DNA of 64,000 nucleotides from Epiperipatus broadwayi (Eukaryota; Onychophora; Udeonychophora; Euonychophora; Peripatidae), in NCBI GenBank assembly GCA_028023455.1, contig JAQFVV010006551.1, positions 233,001 through 297,000 of the forward strand, written 5' to 3'. The position numbers and the translations under genes are program-made. Shown here piece by piece: positions 44,150 through 55,182 of this stretch. The number at the start of each line of letters is the position of its first letter. Position 1 is the stretch's first letter. A model generated the notes under the pieces. The model searched no databases, was not told the origin of the DNA, and worked only from the letters and a program-made list of their open reading frames with translations.

Positions 44150-44640
44150 ATATATCTTACCCCAAATTTATAACTCAACCAGACTAGCCAAGAAAATAAA
44201 TTCTTAAACACCGCCTTCTCAAATGTAAAGAACTATAAAATAACAACACACCAATCCACTTACATCCATCCTTAATATTTAAATAACTTTTAAATAAGCT
44301 ACTTGCTTTAGAATTATATATTTTTAATAATAAATATTCTTTAATTCTTCTTATTCCACTGCTCTCAAAGAAGAAAACCTTAGCCTCATTAAAATTGCCT
44401 TCATTTTTTCATGGATATATAAAGCAGAACTAAGATGATATTTATTTCTAATTCTACTTTTATGTACTTGTATTTTTTCAGTTCAAACTACTCTGACTTA
44501 TACCTTCTTACAAAAAGAAGAGACAAAAAAGCAGAACTAAGATGATATTTATTTCTAATTCTACTTTTATGTATTTTTATTTTTTCATTTCAGTTCAAAC
44601 TACTCTGACCTATATCTTCTTACAAAAAGAAAAGACAATT
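44150..44640 (-). pseudogene. Inverted Penelope 3' end, with an internal ~108-bp duplication
   Basis: Read on the minus strand, the segment repeats the 3' part of the Penelope element: the TAGTCTGGTTGAG tail at 44175, then GIY-YIG coding in reverse (TCTAATTCTACTTTTATGTA, TTCAAACTACTCTGACTTAT, CTTCTTACAAAAAG). The block AAAGCAGAACTAAGATGATA...CTTACAAAAAGAA is present twice with a period of about 108 bp. It faces the 43.6-44.1 kb copy tail to tail across ATTAATATATATCTTACCCC. Confidence 0.75.
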
Positions 44641-45085
44641 TACACTACTTCAGAAATAGTATATTATCCTGTTTTTATAATAAGGTAGGTCAGAGTAATT
44701 TGAGCTTAAAAATAATAAAGGTCCATAAAAATATGGTTAGAAATAAATATCTTAGTTCTACTTTATATATCCATGAAAAAGATACTGGCCACAATATTAG
44801 TTTTGATGAGACTATAATTATCTTCCTTGAGAGAAATGAAATAAAAAAGAATTAAGGAATTTTTGTTATTAAATATTTATTATTCTGAAGCAATTATCTT
44901 ATTTAAAACTTTTTTTTAAGATTAAGAGAGTATGGGGTGTAAGTGGAATTATGGGTAATGTTTAGTTTAAATATGTTGTTATTTTGTAGTTCTTTATACT
45001 TGAGAAGTCTGCTTGTATCAATCAAACCATTGGAAGTGTTTTACAGTTTATTTTCTTGGCTAGTCTGGTTAAATTGTAAATTTGA
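44641..45085 (+). pseudogene. Third Penelope 3' end, forward orientation
   Basis: From about 44680 the sequence runs parallel to 43680-44100: AGGTCAGAGTAATTTGAGCT, AGAAATAAATATCTTAGTTC, CCATGAAAAAGATACTGGCC, TATTATTCTGAAGCAATTA, then GGGTAATGTTTAGTTTAAAT and TTTCTTGGCTAGTCTGGTT. Small deletions break the frame. Together with the two neighbouring copies this gives a +/-/+ arrangement of one 3' end. Confidence 0.75.
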
Positions 45086-45412
45086 TTACAAGTTTATTTT
45101 AATTTTTGTGAAGTGAATATTATACGATTCAAATCAGATCTTCGAAAATATTATCAATTTTTTTATGTTCTATCTTGTTATAGTAATAGACCGTAGTTAT
45201 CATAAATTTTGATGAATAATAGAAGAGTGAAAAAGAATAGTGTTTGCTTTTATACTATCATTAACTTCTGTTGTCTAGCATACAAGTTCTTCGATTTGCT
45301 TTTTTTTAAAAAAATGCAGTGTGTCAATTATTACTTATACCCCCCGTTAGTCGTACACAAAACTAAAATTATGTGGCAAGATTCTATCGTAAAATTATGT
45401 AATGAAACTTCA

Positions 45413-45942
45413 TTCTTCTTCTTCTTCTTCTTCTTCTTCTTCTTCTTCTTCTTCTTCTTCTTCTTCTTCTTCTTCTTCTTCTTCTTCTTCTTCTTCTTCT
45501 TCTTCTTCTTCTTCTTCTTCTTCTTCTTCTTCTTCTTCTTCTTCTTCTTCTTCTTCTTCTTCTTCTTCTTCTTCTTCTTCTTCTTCTTCTTCTTCTTCTT
45601 CTTCTTCTTCTTCTTCTTCTTCTTCTTCTTCTTCTTCTTCTTCTTCTTCTTCTTCTTCTTCTTCTTCTTCTTCTTCTTCTTCTTCTTCTTCTTCTTCTTC
45701 TTCTTCTTCTTCTTCTTCTTCTTCTTCTTCTTCTTCTTCTTCTTCTTCTTCTTCTTCTTCTTCTTCTTCTTCTTCTTCTTCTTCTTCTTCTTCTTCTTCT
45801 TCTTCTTCTTCTTCTTCTTCTTCTTCTTCTTCTTCTTCTTCTTCTTCTTCTTCTTCTTCTTCTTCTTCTTCTTCTTCTTCTTCTTCTTCTTCTTCTTCTT
45901 CTTCTTCTTCTTCTTCTTCTTCTTCTTCTTCTTCTTCTTCTT

Positions 45943-45970
<28 letters not shown>
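45413..45970. repeat. (TTC)186 / (GAA)186 microsatellite, uninterrupted
   Basis: 558 bp of TTC with no visible interruption, then a sharp switch to TTA. The long Phe, Ser and Arg frames across it are artefacts of the repeat. Purine-pyrimidine GAA tracts of this length form triplexes and are unstable, so the true length may vary between individuals or be set by the assembler. Confidence 0.98.

Positions 45971-46026
<56 letters not shown>
45971..46026. repeat. (TTA)n microsatellite abutting the TTC tract
   Basis: About 18 TTA units in phase with the preceding TTC units, ending at TTATTG. One register shift of C to A marks the junction. Confidence 0.95.
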
Positions 46027-46835
46027 GTAAACACTTGGTTATTGATTTGACTTTACATCAGGTCATTGCTATGCCTAGTCGTGACATTCTATACCTTGGT
46101 AAAATCTTACTGTTAGCATAAGTTTACATATATATATATAAGATCAAATAGTTTTTTTGCATTTGTTTATAAACAATAAACTAGTTCATTATGACATTAT
46201 CTAAAGTTTAAATAAACTAAACTCTTGTCGCATGTGTGCGTATATGTGCAGTTATATTATAAGACATTTAACAATGTGTATTTAAACATTTAGTGCCTAG
46301 TTTATATTCAAATGAGTTTAATTTGTTGCTGTGGATATTTGCAGGCTAATCTAGATAGGATTATGGGTCATCCTTACAATATATATATATATTAAAAATA
46401 ATCTTAAAAAAGAGAAAATATTCATATTATTTTATTCTTTTAAACTAATTTATTTAAATTTTGATTATTATAAATATTATTGAATATTAAATAAAGTATT
46501 TTTTAATATTACTGAAATACGCATAGAGATATTTTGGGTTGCAAATTTTCCAGTGCTTTTAAGACATGCAAATTAGTTAGCTAATGGCTGTAATTGTGCT
46601 CTTTCTTCATTTGTATAATGATATATGAGTTTTAAAAGGTAATTGGAAATAGTTCTTAATACAATATAAAGTAACAACAGTTTAATTAAATAAAAATAGT
46701 TTAATAATAAATTTAAAAATTTTATAATAAATTTGATATAATTTGAAATTTTGACATTTTAAAAAAAGATTCAAGTCTTTTAAACTTATACTTTTGTAAT
46801 TAGTTCTATACATTTTCATGAGTCTGAAAACAGTA
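46027..46835. other. AT-rich non-coding, nothing assignable
   Basis: No gene or repeat family seen. Confidence 0.5.
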
Positions 46836-47320
46836 TTTCAGATGATATCATCATCAACCATTATCAATCCACTGCAGGATGAAGGTCTATCCAAGTTTAA
46901 TCCATCTTCTCCGATCTTTAGCTTCTCTTCTCCACACCACCCCTGCATACTTTCTTATTTCATCCATCCATCTCATATGTGGTCTCTTTCTGGGTCTTTT
47001 ACAATCTCTTGGAATCCAGTTTAATATTTCAATTGTCCATCTATTATCATCTCTTCTAGCAATATGTCCAGCCCAACTCCACTTCAATCTTTTAATTTTT
47101 TCAATGAGGTCAGTAACATCTGTTTGTTCTCTTACCCATACATTGCATTTTCGATCTCTTCTTGTTACTCTCAACATGCATCTCTCCGTACTTCTTAGAG
47201 TGGTCTGGAGTCTCTGTATTGCTCTTCTATTAAATGATATATGCAACATGATATTTTTAATAAAAGAATGTTTGAGCTTTTCCTTCCATTTTAATATTTT
47301 AGCTTATTTAGATTAATTGA
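46836..47320 (-). pseudogene. RTE-clade LINE, 5'-truncated C-terminal end
   Basis: The minus-strand frame (47249-46887) reads FNRRAIQRLQTTLRSTERCM, LRVTRRDRKCNVWVREQTDV, LKWSWAGHIARRDDNRWTIE, DCKRPRKRPHMRWMDEIRKY and RREAKDRRRWIKLG. These are the highly conserved C-terminal segments of RTE reverse transcriptases. It ends CCTGCAGTGGATTGATAATG followed by a TGATGATGATATC-type tail. The frame is intact over ~120 codons, so the copy is relatively young. Confidence 0.88.
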
Positions 47321-47574
47321 AGTACTATTTATTAAATGTCAGTGAAAAAATTGGAAATTGCCCTAATTTAGTTAGATGTCTTTTAAATATAAATTTATGT
47401 CACATTTACAACTAATTTTTTTTTCATTAAATTTTATTTCCTACAAACAATCTTTGCATTTTGTAATCTTATTTTTTTATTATTATCTTAAACTTTATTT
47501 ATCTTTCATATATGTCAAATAATCTGGATTATAAAACTGACAATATTTTTATATTTGTATTTTTATATTGGACT

Positions 47575-47815
47575 ATTTTCATCATCTAATATATGTATTG
47601 AATGCCTTTAAAAAAATCCTCTCAAAATGTGCATATACTAACCTGTTTGATATGCTATTACTAACAGTTGAATGTATTTGGAATATTTAAATAAAGTTAA
47701 ATTTTTCTAAAGACATTCAATACATTTATTAGATGATAGAAATAGTCCAATATAAATATACAACTAGAATACTATTATCACAAATCTTCAGGAAAACAAT
47801 ATTTTTGTATGACTT
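47575..47815. repeat. Family F foldback (SINE body only)
   Basis: Inverted arms: TGGACTATTTTCATCATCTA...GTATTGAATGCCTTTA and AGACATTCAATACATTTATTAGATGATAGAAATAGTCC. The central CCTGTTTGATATGCTATTAC and TAACAGTTGAATGTATTTGG and the end CAAATCTTCAGGAAAACA match the SINE at 12756. The tRNA head is absent. Confidence 0.75.
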
Positions 47816-48043
47816 ACTATTTTTACTAGTTTTATTATGTAATGTTAAAAGAGCTAACCCAAAAGCTAAAGACATGTAAATCAGTCTTCAGTTTAAAAAA
47901 AGTAAATAATATTCTCAGATTGGATAGTTTAACAAAATTATCATAATTTAATATCACATGACTTTATGAGCAACTAATCAGATGAATGTAATTTATTTCA
48001 AATTTTGTATTAAAATGTTAATATTATATATAGTGCTCGCAAA

Positions 48044-48250
48044 ACAATCTTTTAACAAGCTTTGAGAATATCCTCAACCCCAGACTAGTTTTTGCACTTA
48101 GCATCGTCAGTGATGCTAGATGCAGAAACTGGTCTGGGGTTGAGGATATTCTCAAAGCTTGTTAAGAGCTTGTTTTGTAAGCTCTATATATAACATTTGT
48201 AAATATGAGCTTTATTAAAATTAGGTCATGTGACATCTGACTTCATTTTT
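48044..48250. repeat. Family D foldback centred on the ribozyme
   Basis: Arms AACAAGCTTTGAGAATATCC...CAACCCCAGACTAG and CTGGTCTGGGGTTGAGGATA...TTCTCAAAGCTTGTT are inverted and meet at the ribozyme region (48098-48145). On the minus strand: CACTGACGATGC, TAAGT, GCAAAAACTAGTCTGGGG. On the plus strand only the GCAGAAACTGGTCTGGGG half survives. The forward end carries TAGGTCATGTGACATCTGAC. Confidence 0.75.
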
Positions 48251-48643
48251 TATCATTTTAAAAGGTTAATATTACATACTCTTGTTTGTTCTTTTTTTTT
48301 CAAATTCAATATTTGCTCTTTTTTGTATAATATTACTTATCACTGACTAAGTATTAACAATAATCTATTGTGACATTTTATTCTTTTATCTATATGTAAA
48401 AATTTGTTCAAGGTATCTATTTTTTCATTTACATTTTCTCCAGCTCAAATTCATATCTGAATTTTTTATTAATAAATATAATTGATTAAAATTGAAAATT
48501 TGACCAGTCTTTTAATTGATTTTAAATGATTAAAATTTCATTACACTTCATAAACATGTGAAGATAATGTGAATGAGGAAATTGTTTGGTCTCTTTATTG
48601 TTATCTTCATTTATACATCTACATTTCTCCTCACCTATCACAT

Positions 48644-48645
48644 TG

Positions 48646-48696
<51 letters not shown>
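48644..48696. repeat. (TA)n microsatellite, about 26 units
   Basis: Perfect dinucleotide run. The Ile-Tyr frame across it is an artefact. Confidence 0.97.
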
Positions 48697-48698
<2 letters not shown>

Positions 48699-48740
48699 CA
48701 TTGATAAAGCAATTCATATATTGCATTTCATTGTTTTTTT

Positions 48741-49395
48741 AAGCGTGTATTTACAAATATGTAATATAGGAAGCATACCAATATCTCAAACAAGCTCTTA
48801 GTGATAAGTATGGTAAGAGAAAAATATTTAAATTCTCTATCTAGAATATTCCTATCCCTAGACCAATTTGTTTCAAGCTTTTGGCTTACCTCAGTGAGGG
48901 GATAGAACATTCAGACACTAGATCTAAAATATCAACTAAAAACTCAGCACTTATTTAATACTTAACTATTGAATAGAAAATCTTAAATTTTCAGACATAA
49001 AAATGTTTTTAAATATAGCTATCCAACTCAAATAGCTATATGGGACTGAACCAAATTTAGATCTATCATATATTAATAGCCTTAGCATCACCAAAGCCTT
49101 AAAGGCAAAATTATATAATCAATAAAGCATGTCATATATTGTGTGACATTGCTTTTATAAGCTTGTATTTACAAATATGGTTCATTCCCATATAACTATT
49201 TGAATTGGATAGCTGCATTTAAAGACATTTTTATGTCTGAAAATTTCAGATTTTCTACTCAATAGTTACGTATTAAATAAGTGCTTGGTTTTGAGTTGAT
49301 ATTTTAGATGTGTGTCTGATGTACTATCTCCTCACACTTATCACACTTATCATGAAAAACTTGTTTGAGCTATTGGTACACTCCATACATTACAC
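48741..49395. repeat. Family D/E element: minus-strand monomer plus inverted partial copy
   Basis: The minus-strand copy runs from about 49180 back to 48741. AAGCNTGTATTTACAAATAT appears at 48741 and 49159, a 418-bp period, suggesting slightly more than one monomer. From 49170 to about 49395 a plus-strand piece follows (CCATATAACTATTTGAATTG, GTATTAAATAAGTGCTTGG, CACACTTATCATGAAAAACT), with the ribozyme deleted between CTCCTCACACTTATC segments. Confidence 0.75.
48853..48907 (-). ncRNA. Hammerhead-like motif, family D/E
   Basis: Minus strand: CTATCCCCTCA, CTGAGGT (rc of 48888-48894), a perfect stem II AAGC-CAAAA-GCTT, GAA, ACAAATTGGT, cleavage base C (rc of 48861), TAGGGATAG. A9 is T; otherwise the core is canonical. 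Stem I has a 2-base length difference next to the core. Confidence 0.6.
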
Positions 49396-49875
49396 ACACA
49401 TACATATATACAATTAGGAAAATGGATCTACTTTAATAAATAATGTAAAAAAAGTTTCTATTACATTTTCTAAATTTTTAAACAAGGCTATGAAAAGAAA
49501 ATATAAAAATAAAAATAAAAAAATTCACAGATTTATTTTAAAAGTAAAACTGTTATTTGTAAAACACCTGTTTAAAAATAAATTGTTTTAAAATCAAGAT
49601 ATTCTGTATTAGAAATTTAAAAACTAAAAAACCAAAATAATAAAAATAGAAAGTAAATGCTTTGCAAAGCAAAATATTAACCAATATTTCTAAAATGCAC
49701 CATCAATCTGAAATGTTTATTGTAACATTTTTGAAATATTATTGCTGATAGTTTGTATGTTCTAGTTAAAGTATTATTATAGTATCAATACTAAAAGCAG
49801 AAAACTGTATTCATGAATAAAACTGGAATTCATGTTGACATATACATAACATTAATAATATACTAACACATAGAC

Positions 49876-50095
49876 AATCATCATCATCATCATCATCATC
49901 AACCATTATTAATTCACTGCAGGATGAAAGTCTCTCCAAGTTCAATTCACCTTCTCTGATCTTTAGCTTCTTTTCTCCACATCACCCTTGCACACTTTCT
50001 TATTTCATTCATCTATCTCACATGTGGTCTTTTTCTGGGTCTTTTACAATCTCTTGGAATCCAGTTTAAGATTTCAATTGTTTATCTATTATCAT
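49876..50095 (-). pseudogene. RTE LINE 3' end with (ATC)n tail, short copy
   Basis: A (CAT)n run at 49876-49899 is followed by CAACCATTATTAATTCACTG, CAGGATGAAAGTCTCTCCAA, then GTGGTCTTTTTCTGGGTC and TTTTACAATCTCTTGGAATCC. This parallels 46850-47040, so it is the same RTE family, truncated to about 200 bp. The trinucleotide run is the 3' tail of the element. Confidence 0.85.
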
Positions 50096-50645
50096 TTTTA
50101 CTATTCAGCTACAAACTTTAAACATTAATAGAAATACTATTTAATACATATTGTAATGGTAAAAAGTGTTTATAATGAACACTTTAAGTTATGCCTACCA
50201 CGTACGAGAACATCAAATTATCTATTGGTGTATGTGAAACACTAGCTATAATCTCTAATAGAAATATAAAGGGAGAAAAGTTTTGACAATCTCTGCAATG
50301 GTCTAGCAAGAGGCATATAAAGTAATAAAATTATTTATCCAAAATGTCTTATACATCTATATTTATTAATAGGTAAAAAAAGTTTTAAATAATATAGTCT
50401 AGAATTAAAGGTATATTTTATTAATATTGAAATACATCTAATTGATCAAATATTCTTTAAACTCAAGGGTAAATATAATATTGAATTTGTAAGCATGATA
50501 TATGATTAATTTCTATTATAATAAGTGGATAAAATAAATGAAGCAGAACACAAAATGAAAATAAAAAAATGATTTACATCCTTATTTACAATAGAATTCA
50601 ATATATGAATGAACAATTGATAATTTTATTAATTTTAATAATCCA
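50096..50645. other. AT-rich non-coding, nothing assignable
   Basis: No gene or repeat family seen. Confidence 0.5.
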
Positions 50646-50666
50646 ATTATTATAATAATTTGTAAT

Positions 50667-50743
50667 TTATAGTTATATTTACATGAACAAAAACAAATAA
50701 ATACCATAGTTATATTTACATGAACAAAAACAAATAAATACCA
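50667..50743. repeat. ~38-bp tandem duplication
   Basis: TAGTTATATTTACATGAACA followed by AAAACAAATAAATACCA occurs twice back to back. Confidence 0.85.
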
Positions 50744-50845
50744 AAGTCAATCATTTTTATAAATTCCTGATGAATATGTGAAAGTATAAAACTAATCAAA
50801 AGGATATTCTTTTATATATTATACTCTATGTTGAATTTATTACTC

Positions 50846-50945
50846 TGAAGAAGACTGCAGGTCAGTCGAAACGTAGGTGTATGTACAAATAAAGTTTTGC
50901 TAAAAAAGTGTTTGAAGTTTGGATAAATTGTATTTATATATTACG
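50846..50945 (+). repeat. Family G tail with hammerhead-like CTGAAGAAG...CGAAACG box
   Basis: CTGAAGAAGACTGCAGGTCA then GTCGAAACGTAGGTGTATG: a CTGAAGA box, hairpin GACTG-CAGGT-CAGTC, then GAAACG. The tail AAAGTGTTTGAAG...GGATAAATTGTATTTATA matches the reverse copy at 59510. The order resembles a hammerhead core, but stem I and the cleavage site cannot be identified. Confidence 0.5.
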
Positions 50946-51540
50946 GCAAACATAAAGAAAAGTGTGATTTTGGTATATACATGTTACTTAGATACTTGAC
51001 CAAATACTTAATTTTTATGCCAATCATGCCAAATATTTGCCCAACAGTATACTTTAAGTCTTAACCAAAAGACAAGTTGAACTTATTTAGTGATATTTCC
51101 TTTCTCAACTGCAACTCTAAGTATATATTCTAAAGATACATCTCATTTAGCTAAATAAAGATGAATTTTTTCTACCTATTTCTAAATAATTATGTATGCT
51201 TCAACATTAAACAATAAAATGAACTTGTATTAAAATAAGTAGATGTCTAGGAGATCTAAATAGAATACTGGCTTTAAGTATGAAATAAATATGAACTTTA
51301 ATGATGGAATAAGAAAAAATTGAAACCAAGTTATCTCAGAAACAAAATATTTAAATATCTAAATAAATTTAAAATCTTATTATTTTCAATATTTAATAAT
51401 CCTTTTTTTTTTTTTTTTTAAGATGCATAAATATAAAAATATCTAGTTCATTTATCCACACACACTAATTGTTGTATATATATATATATGCATATTATTA
51501 TTACTATTTGGGGATTTCGTGTAGTGAAAAATAAATGTTT
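50946..51540. other. AT-rich non-coding, nothing assignable
   Basis: No features apart from a T run near 51402-51419 and a TA run near 51476-51489. Confidence 0.5.
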
Positions 51541-51740
51541 TAAATCCTTCCTCAGGTCCTTTTTTCAAAAAAAAAAGTGTGGTTTTAAATGTTTTTTTTT
51601 TCCCTTCCCTCAATTTAAATTTTGGGTGGTGAAGTTTTTTTATTTTTTTCTCTTTTCTTTTTTATCCTTTTTTTTTTTTTTAAAAAAAAGGAAAAAAGAA
51701 CCAAAAAAAAGGGGGGGGGGGGGAAATTTTTTGTTTGTAT
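51541..51740. other. Homopolymer-laden block, possible sequence artefact
   Basis: Runs of A10, T10-T14, A8 and G12-13 alternate within 200 bases in a way unlike the rest of the window. Overlapping frames here (Phe/Lys/Gly-rich) are meaningless. It may be a real purine/pyrimidine-rich repeat or poorly resolved consensus. Confidence 0.5.
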
Positions 51741-52238
51741 ATATATATATAATACTAATTTGCTTGATGCATACAGTATTTTCTTTGGGAGTTCTAAATA
51801 TAAAAAACAGCATAAAAATAATATATATATATATTATACAGCTTTTATTAAAATTCAACCAAAGTTTGATATTTAAAAGTCTCTGTGAACAGCTCCTTCC
51901 ATCTTGATTTTCTTGGGGCTAATAAAAAAATCAAAATGTTTAATTGCACTTAGAATTCTATTAAGATGATTTTTTAATCTTATATAAAAGAGTCAATTGT
52001 TTTTGATCTTTAATTGAAAGCTGATCAAATAATTTTTGGAATGTCACACCTGGTTGATCTGTGTACTATAAACAACTGCTACTTGAAAATTTTCTTCAAT
52101 AATAGTAAGTTTAATATTTTTATAGGTAGAACAATCTTTTATTTCCTTAATATTTTTTTTGATTATTATTAAGATGATTATTGTGCTCACTAAATGTAGA
52201 TGGAATTTTGGAAACTATATTGGAATTACTTCAGAAAG

Positions 52239-52385
52239 GGATCAAGCAATCAAACTCATCTCCATTCATTTGGTTTTAAGCAAGATATCACTAAGCATTT
52301 ATCACAAATCTTGTTGAGGAATTGGCAATCCTCATTGTTTATGACATACAAGCTTAAGAGAATAGGGTCATGTGATCTATGACTT
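52239..52385 (+). repeat. Family D/E-like 3' end fragment
   Basis: TTGGCAATCCTCATTGTTTA and TACAAGCTTAAGAGAATAGG precede GGTCATGTGATCTATGACTT, the shared end of these elements (compare 18280 and 48226). No ribozyme is present. Assignment rests mainly on the end motif. Confidence 0.45.
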
Positions 52386-52494
52386 ATTTTGACTATCTTT
52401 ATATTTAGCTCATCAATTTATATATATCATTTTATCAGCAAATAGATTATCTGCACCTACCAAATATTTTTAAGAAGTAAGTAAACTTGTGTTT

Positions 52495-52621
52495 TAGCAT
52501 GAAATACATATATTGGAGATCATTTATTTTTCTTACATATGTGTGGCTATGTATATAAGTTGTATGAGATAGAGTGGATATCTGAAGGGACCTTAAAAGT
52601 CAGTGTTCAAATACCCTATAT
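52495..52621 (+). repeat. Family A tail, split by a hAT insertion (continues at 54486)
   Basis: TTAGCATGAAATACATATATTGG, GTATGAGATAGAGTGGATAT, then AGTCAGTGTTCAAATACCCT: the 3' half of family A. The 5' half of the ribozyme is missing. The hAT element at 52622 interrupts it within CCCTATAT; the remainder resumes after 54485. Confidence 0.7.
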
Positions 52622-54485
52622 CAGTGGTCTTCAACCATCGGTCCACAGAAGTTTTCTGCTAGGCCACACTAGACTGGCAAGAAAGTTAGTAATAACAAAA
52701 TAATAAGATTTTAAACTTTTAATTAATATAAACAGTTTTTATTTATTTTTTCATCACATTTTTACCCTGTTAAAATAAAAAGAAACAGAACAAAAACGAA
52801 ATCTAATCAATCATACATAAATTAATTTGCTTTTCTATTTATCACAGATGTTTATGGAGGGGTAGAATTAAATTTTTTATTATTTTTCTAAAAAAATTCA
52901 AAATTAAAAAAAAAAAAAAGTTTTTTATTATACAAACTCCAGTTATCTTTTGATAGCCAATCACGGCCACTTGTCGGCATTGTTTATGTGTTAAAACAAT
53001 AAAATGTAACGTTACCAGGCCGCAATTTTAAAAATACGGTGACTTTTTTTGATCTCTTAAATTTTTTCTACTCCCTCTGTTAATACAATATTTCATTTTT
53101 AGTGTTTTTTTTTGGCTTTAACTTTTATTTTTGAAATCAATTTTATTTTACTTTTTTTTAAAAAATAAAAACCAAAAAATAACTTCTGCCTTTAACTTTT
53201 ACAAAGTATTTCTCAATACACCCCCTCCCTCACCCCAAAATAAAGTAAGATCAAAACTTTTGACTTTTTCAAGTTTCAGGTTGTTTTTTTTTTTTTTGTT
53301 TAAAAAATATGGCCACTATCTTTTTTGTCTTTATTTGTATACTGCTAATATACTAAAACTTTTATTTTTAAAACCAATTTTTATTACCTTTTTTTAAAAA
53401 TAAAAACAAACCAAAAGTAACTTTTGTCTCAGTGAAGTCAAAGTATTTCTCACCCCCACCCACCCCCAAATTAAAATAAGATCTTTTTTGGCTTTAACTT
53501 TTATTTTTGAAATCAATTTTTATCACCTTTTTTTAAAAAGAAAAACAACCAAAAAATTTCTGTCTCTAACTTTTACAAAGTATTTCTCAATCCACCCCCC
53601 CCCCCCCCAAATTAAAATAAGATCAAAACTTTTGACTTTTTCAAGTTTCGTTTTTTTTTTTGTTTAAAAATACGCCCACTTTTTTTTTTGGCCTATAAGG
53701 CGATATTTTTTTTGGTTTTATTTGTATACCGCTAATATACTAAAACTTTTATTTTTAAAACCAATTTCTGTTAACCTTTTTTTAAAAATAAAAACAAACA
53801 AAAAATAACTTTGCGATTTTTTTTTTTTGGCTTTATTTCTATTACGCGATATCTATTTTACCATTTTTTAAAAAAAACTTTTCCTATTAATTACATTTTT
53901 TGATCCTTTCAACACACCAGCACAAAAAAAAAAATTACAATAACATCAAAACTTCAGACTTTTACACGTTTCGTTTTATTTTTTCAGATTTAAAATACGG
54001 CAAAATTTTTTTTTGACTGTACGGTGATTTTAATTACACGATTTCTATTTTGCCCTTACTACTATCAAAAGACAACCTCCATATATATATATAACCATCT
54101 TGTATATTTAACATTAAATACAGATATTACATTTATCATAATCATTGCCATGTAATTACACTAGCTATGATATTTCCCAACATTCAGGTGAATAACATTT
54201 TATTCTTGCATGTTTTAACAATGAAATAATAAACATAGAAATGCAAGCACATTAATGAGAATGATTGTTATTGTATTGTTTTCTGTGTTTAGCATGTGAA
54301 GGTAAGCAACACCATTACAATACACAATAAATAGTGTGCTGTTTTGGTCAGTTATAACAATTATGCTTATCTAAGACTAAGTAGGTTACATCTTTAAGAA
54401 AATTTATCTGTAAACTTCTGCCGGTCGGCGAAATCTTATCTTTATTTTTGCTGGTCCACAGGTGTGAAAAGGTTGAAGACCACTG
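52622..54485. mobile_element. Non-autonomous hAT element (1,864 bp) with exact 8-bp TSD
   Basis: Left terminus CAGTGGTCTTCAACC with CGGTCCACAG just inside; right terminus CTGGTCCACAGGTG...GGTTGAAGACCACTG. The flanks CCCTATAT at 52614-52621 and 54486-54493 are identical. The interior has no transposase; instead it carries about two ~375-bp direct repeats (compare GATCAAAACTTTTGACTTTT at 53246 and 53618, and TATTTGTATACTGCTAATAT at 53332 and its near match about 385 bp later), rich in T and C homopolymers. The internal repeats probably grew within the element. Confidence 0.92.
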
Positions 54486-54680
54486 CCCTATATTATATTT
54501 AAACTTCAAATATATTCAAAAAAATATTACAATATTAACAAACAATTATCCATGCACATAAAATTTTCAAAAATGTGAATTTTTTTTTTGTCAAAAAAAG
54601 ATTTACGATAATGTGCATGTGGTAGAATTTAATTTTGTGTTCATGAGTTGTTTTTATTGTTATCTCTGATTCTTCTATGG

Positions 54681-55174
54681 CAGGGGTGGGCAAATAGTGG
54701 CCCAAGGGCCACATGTGGCCTGCTAAGAGTTTTTATGCAGCCCACCAAGACAATCAGGAAAATCCACCTTGAAGTGAGATTTCCTTCCCATGTGCGGCCG
54801 AAGATTCATCTCATATTTTCCTCTAGGATGGCCACGTCAATACACATATGCAGTATAGATACAATGTGCTGTGCTTTTCCAGTTGATCTGGTTAATTTCA
54901 ATTGTCTTTGCATTAGCAAATACATACATTTCCAACTTTAGTGAAACTATGAATCTTCTAAAAAAATGTAAAATTGGTGATGAATGTCATGTGTTTAAGG
55001 AAGAATGAACAAACAAATATTTCATTGGTACTACAGGGAATAAAGCAGTGTGTTTATTGTATCATGAAAAAAAAGATGCAGCGCTCCACTAATCTTTGCT
55101 TCCACAAAGTAATCCCTGATGTGGCCCTCCATCAACCTCTGTGGCCCCAGAACCAAAACAATTGCCCACCCCTG
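54681..55174 (+). mobile_element. Non-autonomous hAT element (494 bp) with exact 8-bp TSD
   Basis: Termini CAGGGGTGGGCAAATAG and AATTGCCCACCCCTG; flanks TTCTATGG at 54673-54680 and 55175-55182. Same family as 41400-41855. The forward strand at 54975-55085 encodes the same BED-type start (MNLLKKCKIGDECHVFKEE, stop, TNKYF..., CLLYHEK), here broken by a stop and with one Cys of the CxxC lost. Confidence 0.92.
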
Positions 55175-55182
55175 TTCTATGG

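Noticed and set aside
45413-46026. CRISPR-like regular repeats
   Set aside because: The region is a simple trinucleotide tract without spacers, and the composition is eukaryotic.
45209-46121. Very long open frames of poly-Phe, poly-Ser and poly-Arg
   Set aside because: They are translations of the (TTC)n tract in different frames and have no other protein features.
46879-47316. 145-codon forward frame
   Set aside because: It is the antisense shadow of the RTE reverse transcriptase frame on the minus strand.
48586-48801. 71-codon frame with an Ile-Tyr repeat
   Set aside because: It is created by the (TA)n microsatellite.
51488-51907. 139-codon frame with Lys/Phe/Gly runs
   Set aside because: It spans the homopolymer block and has no domain or splice support.
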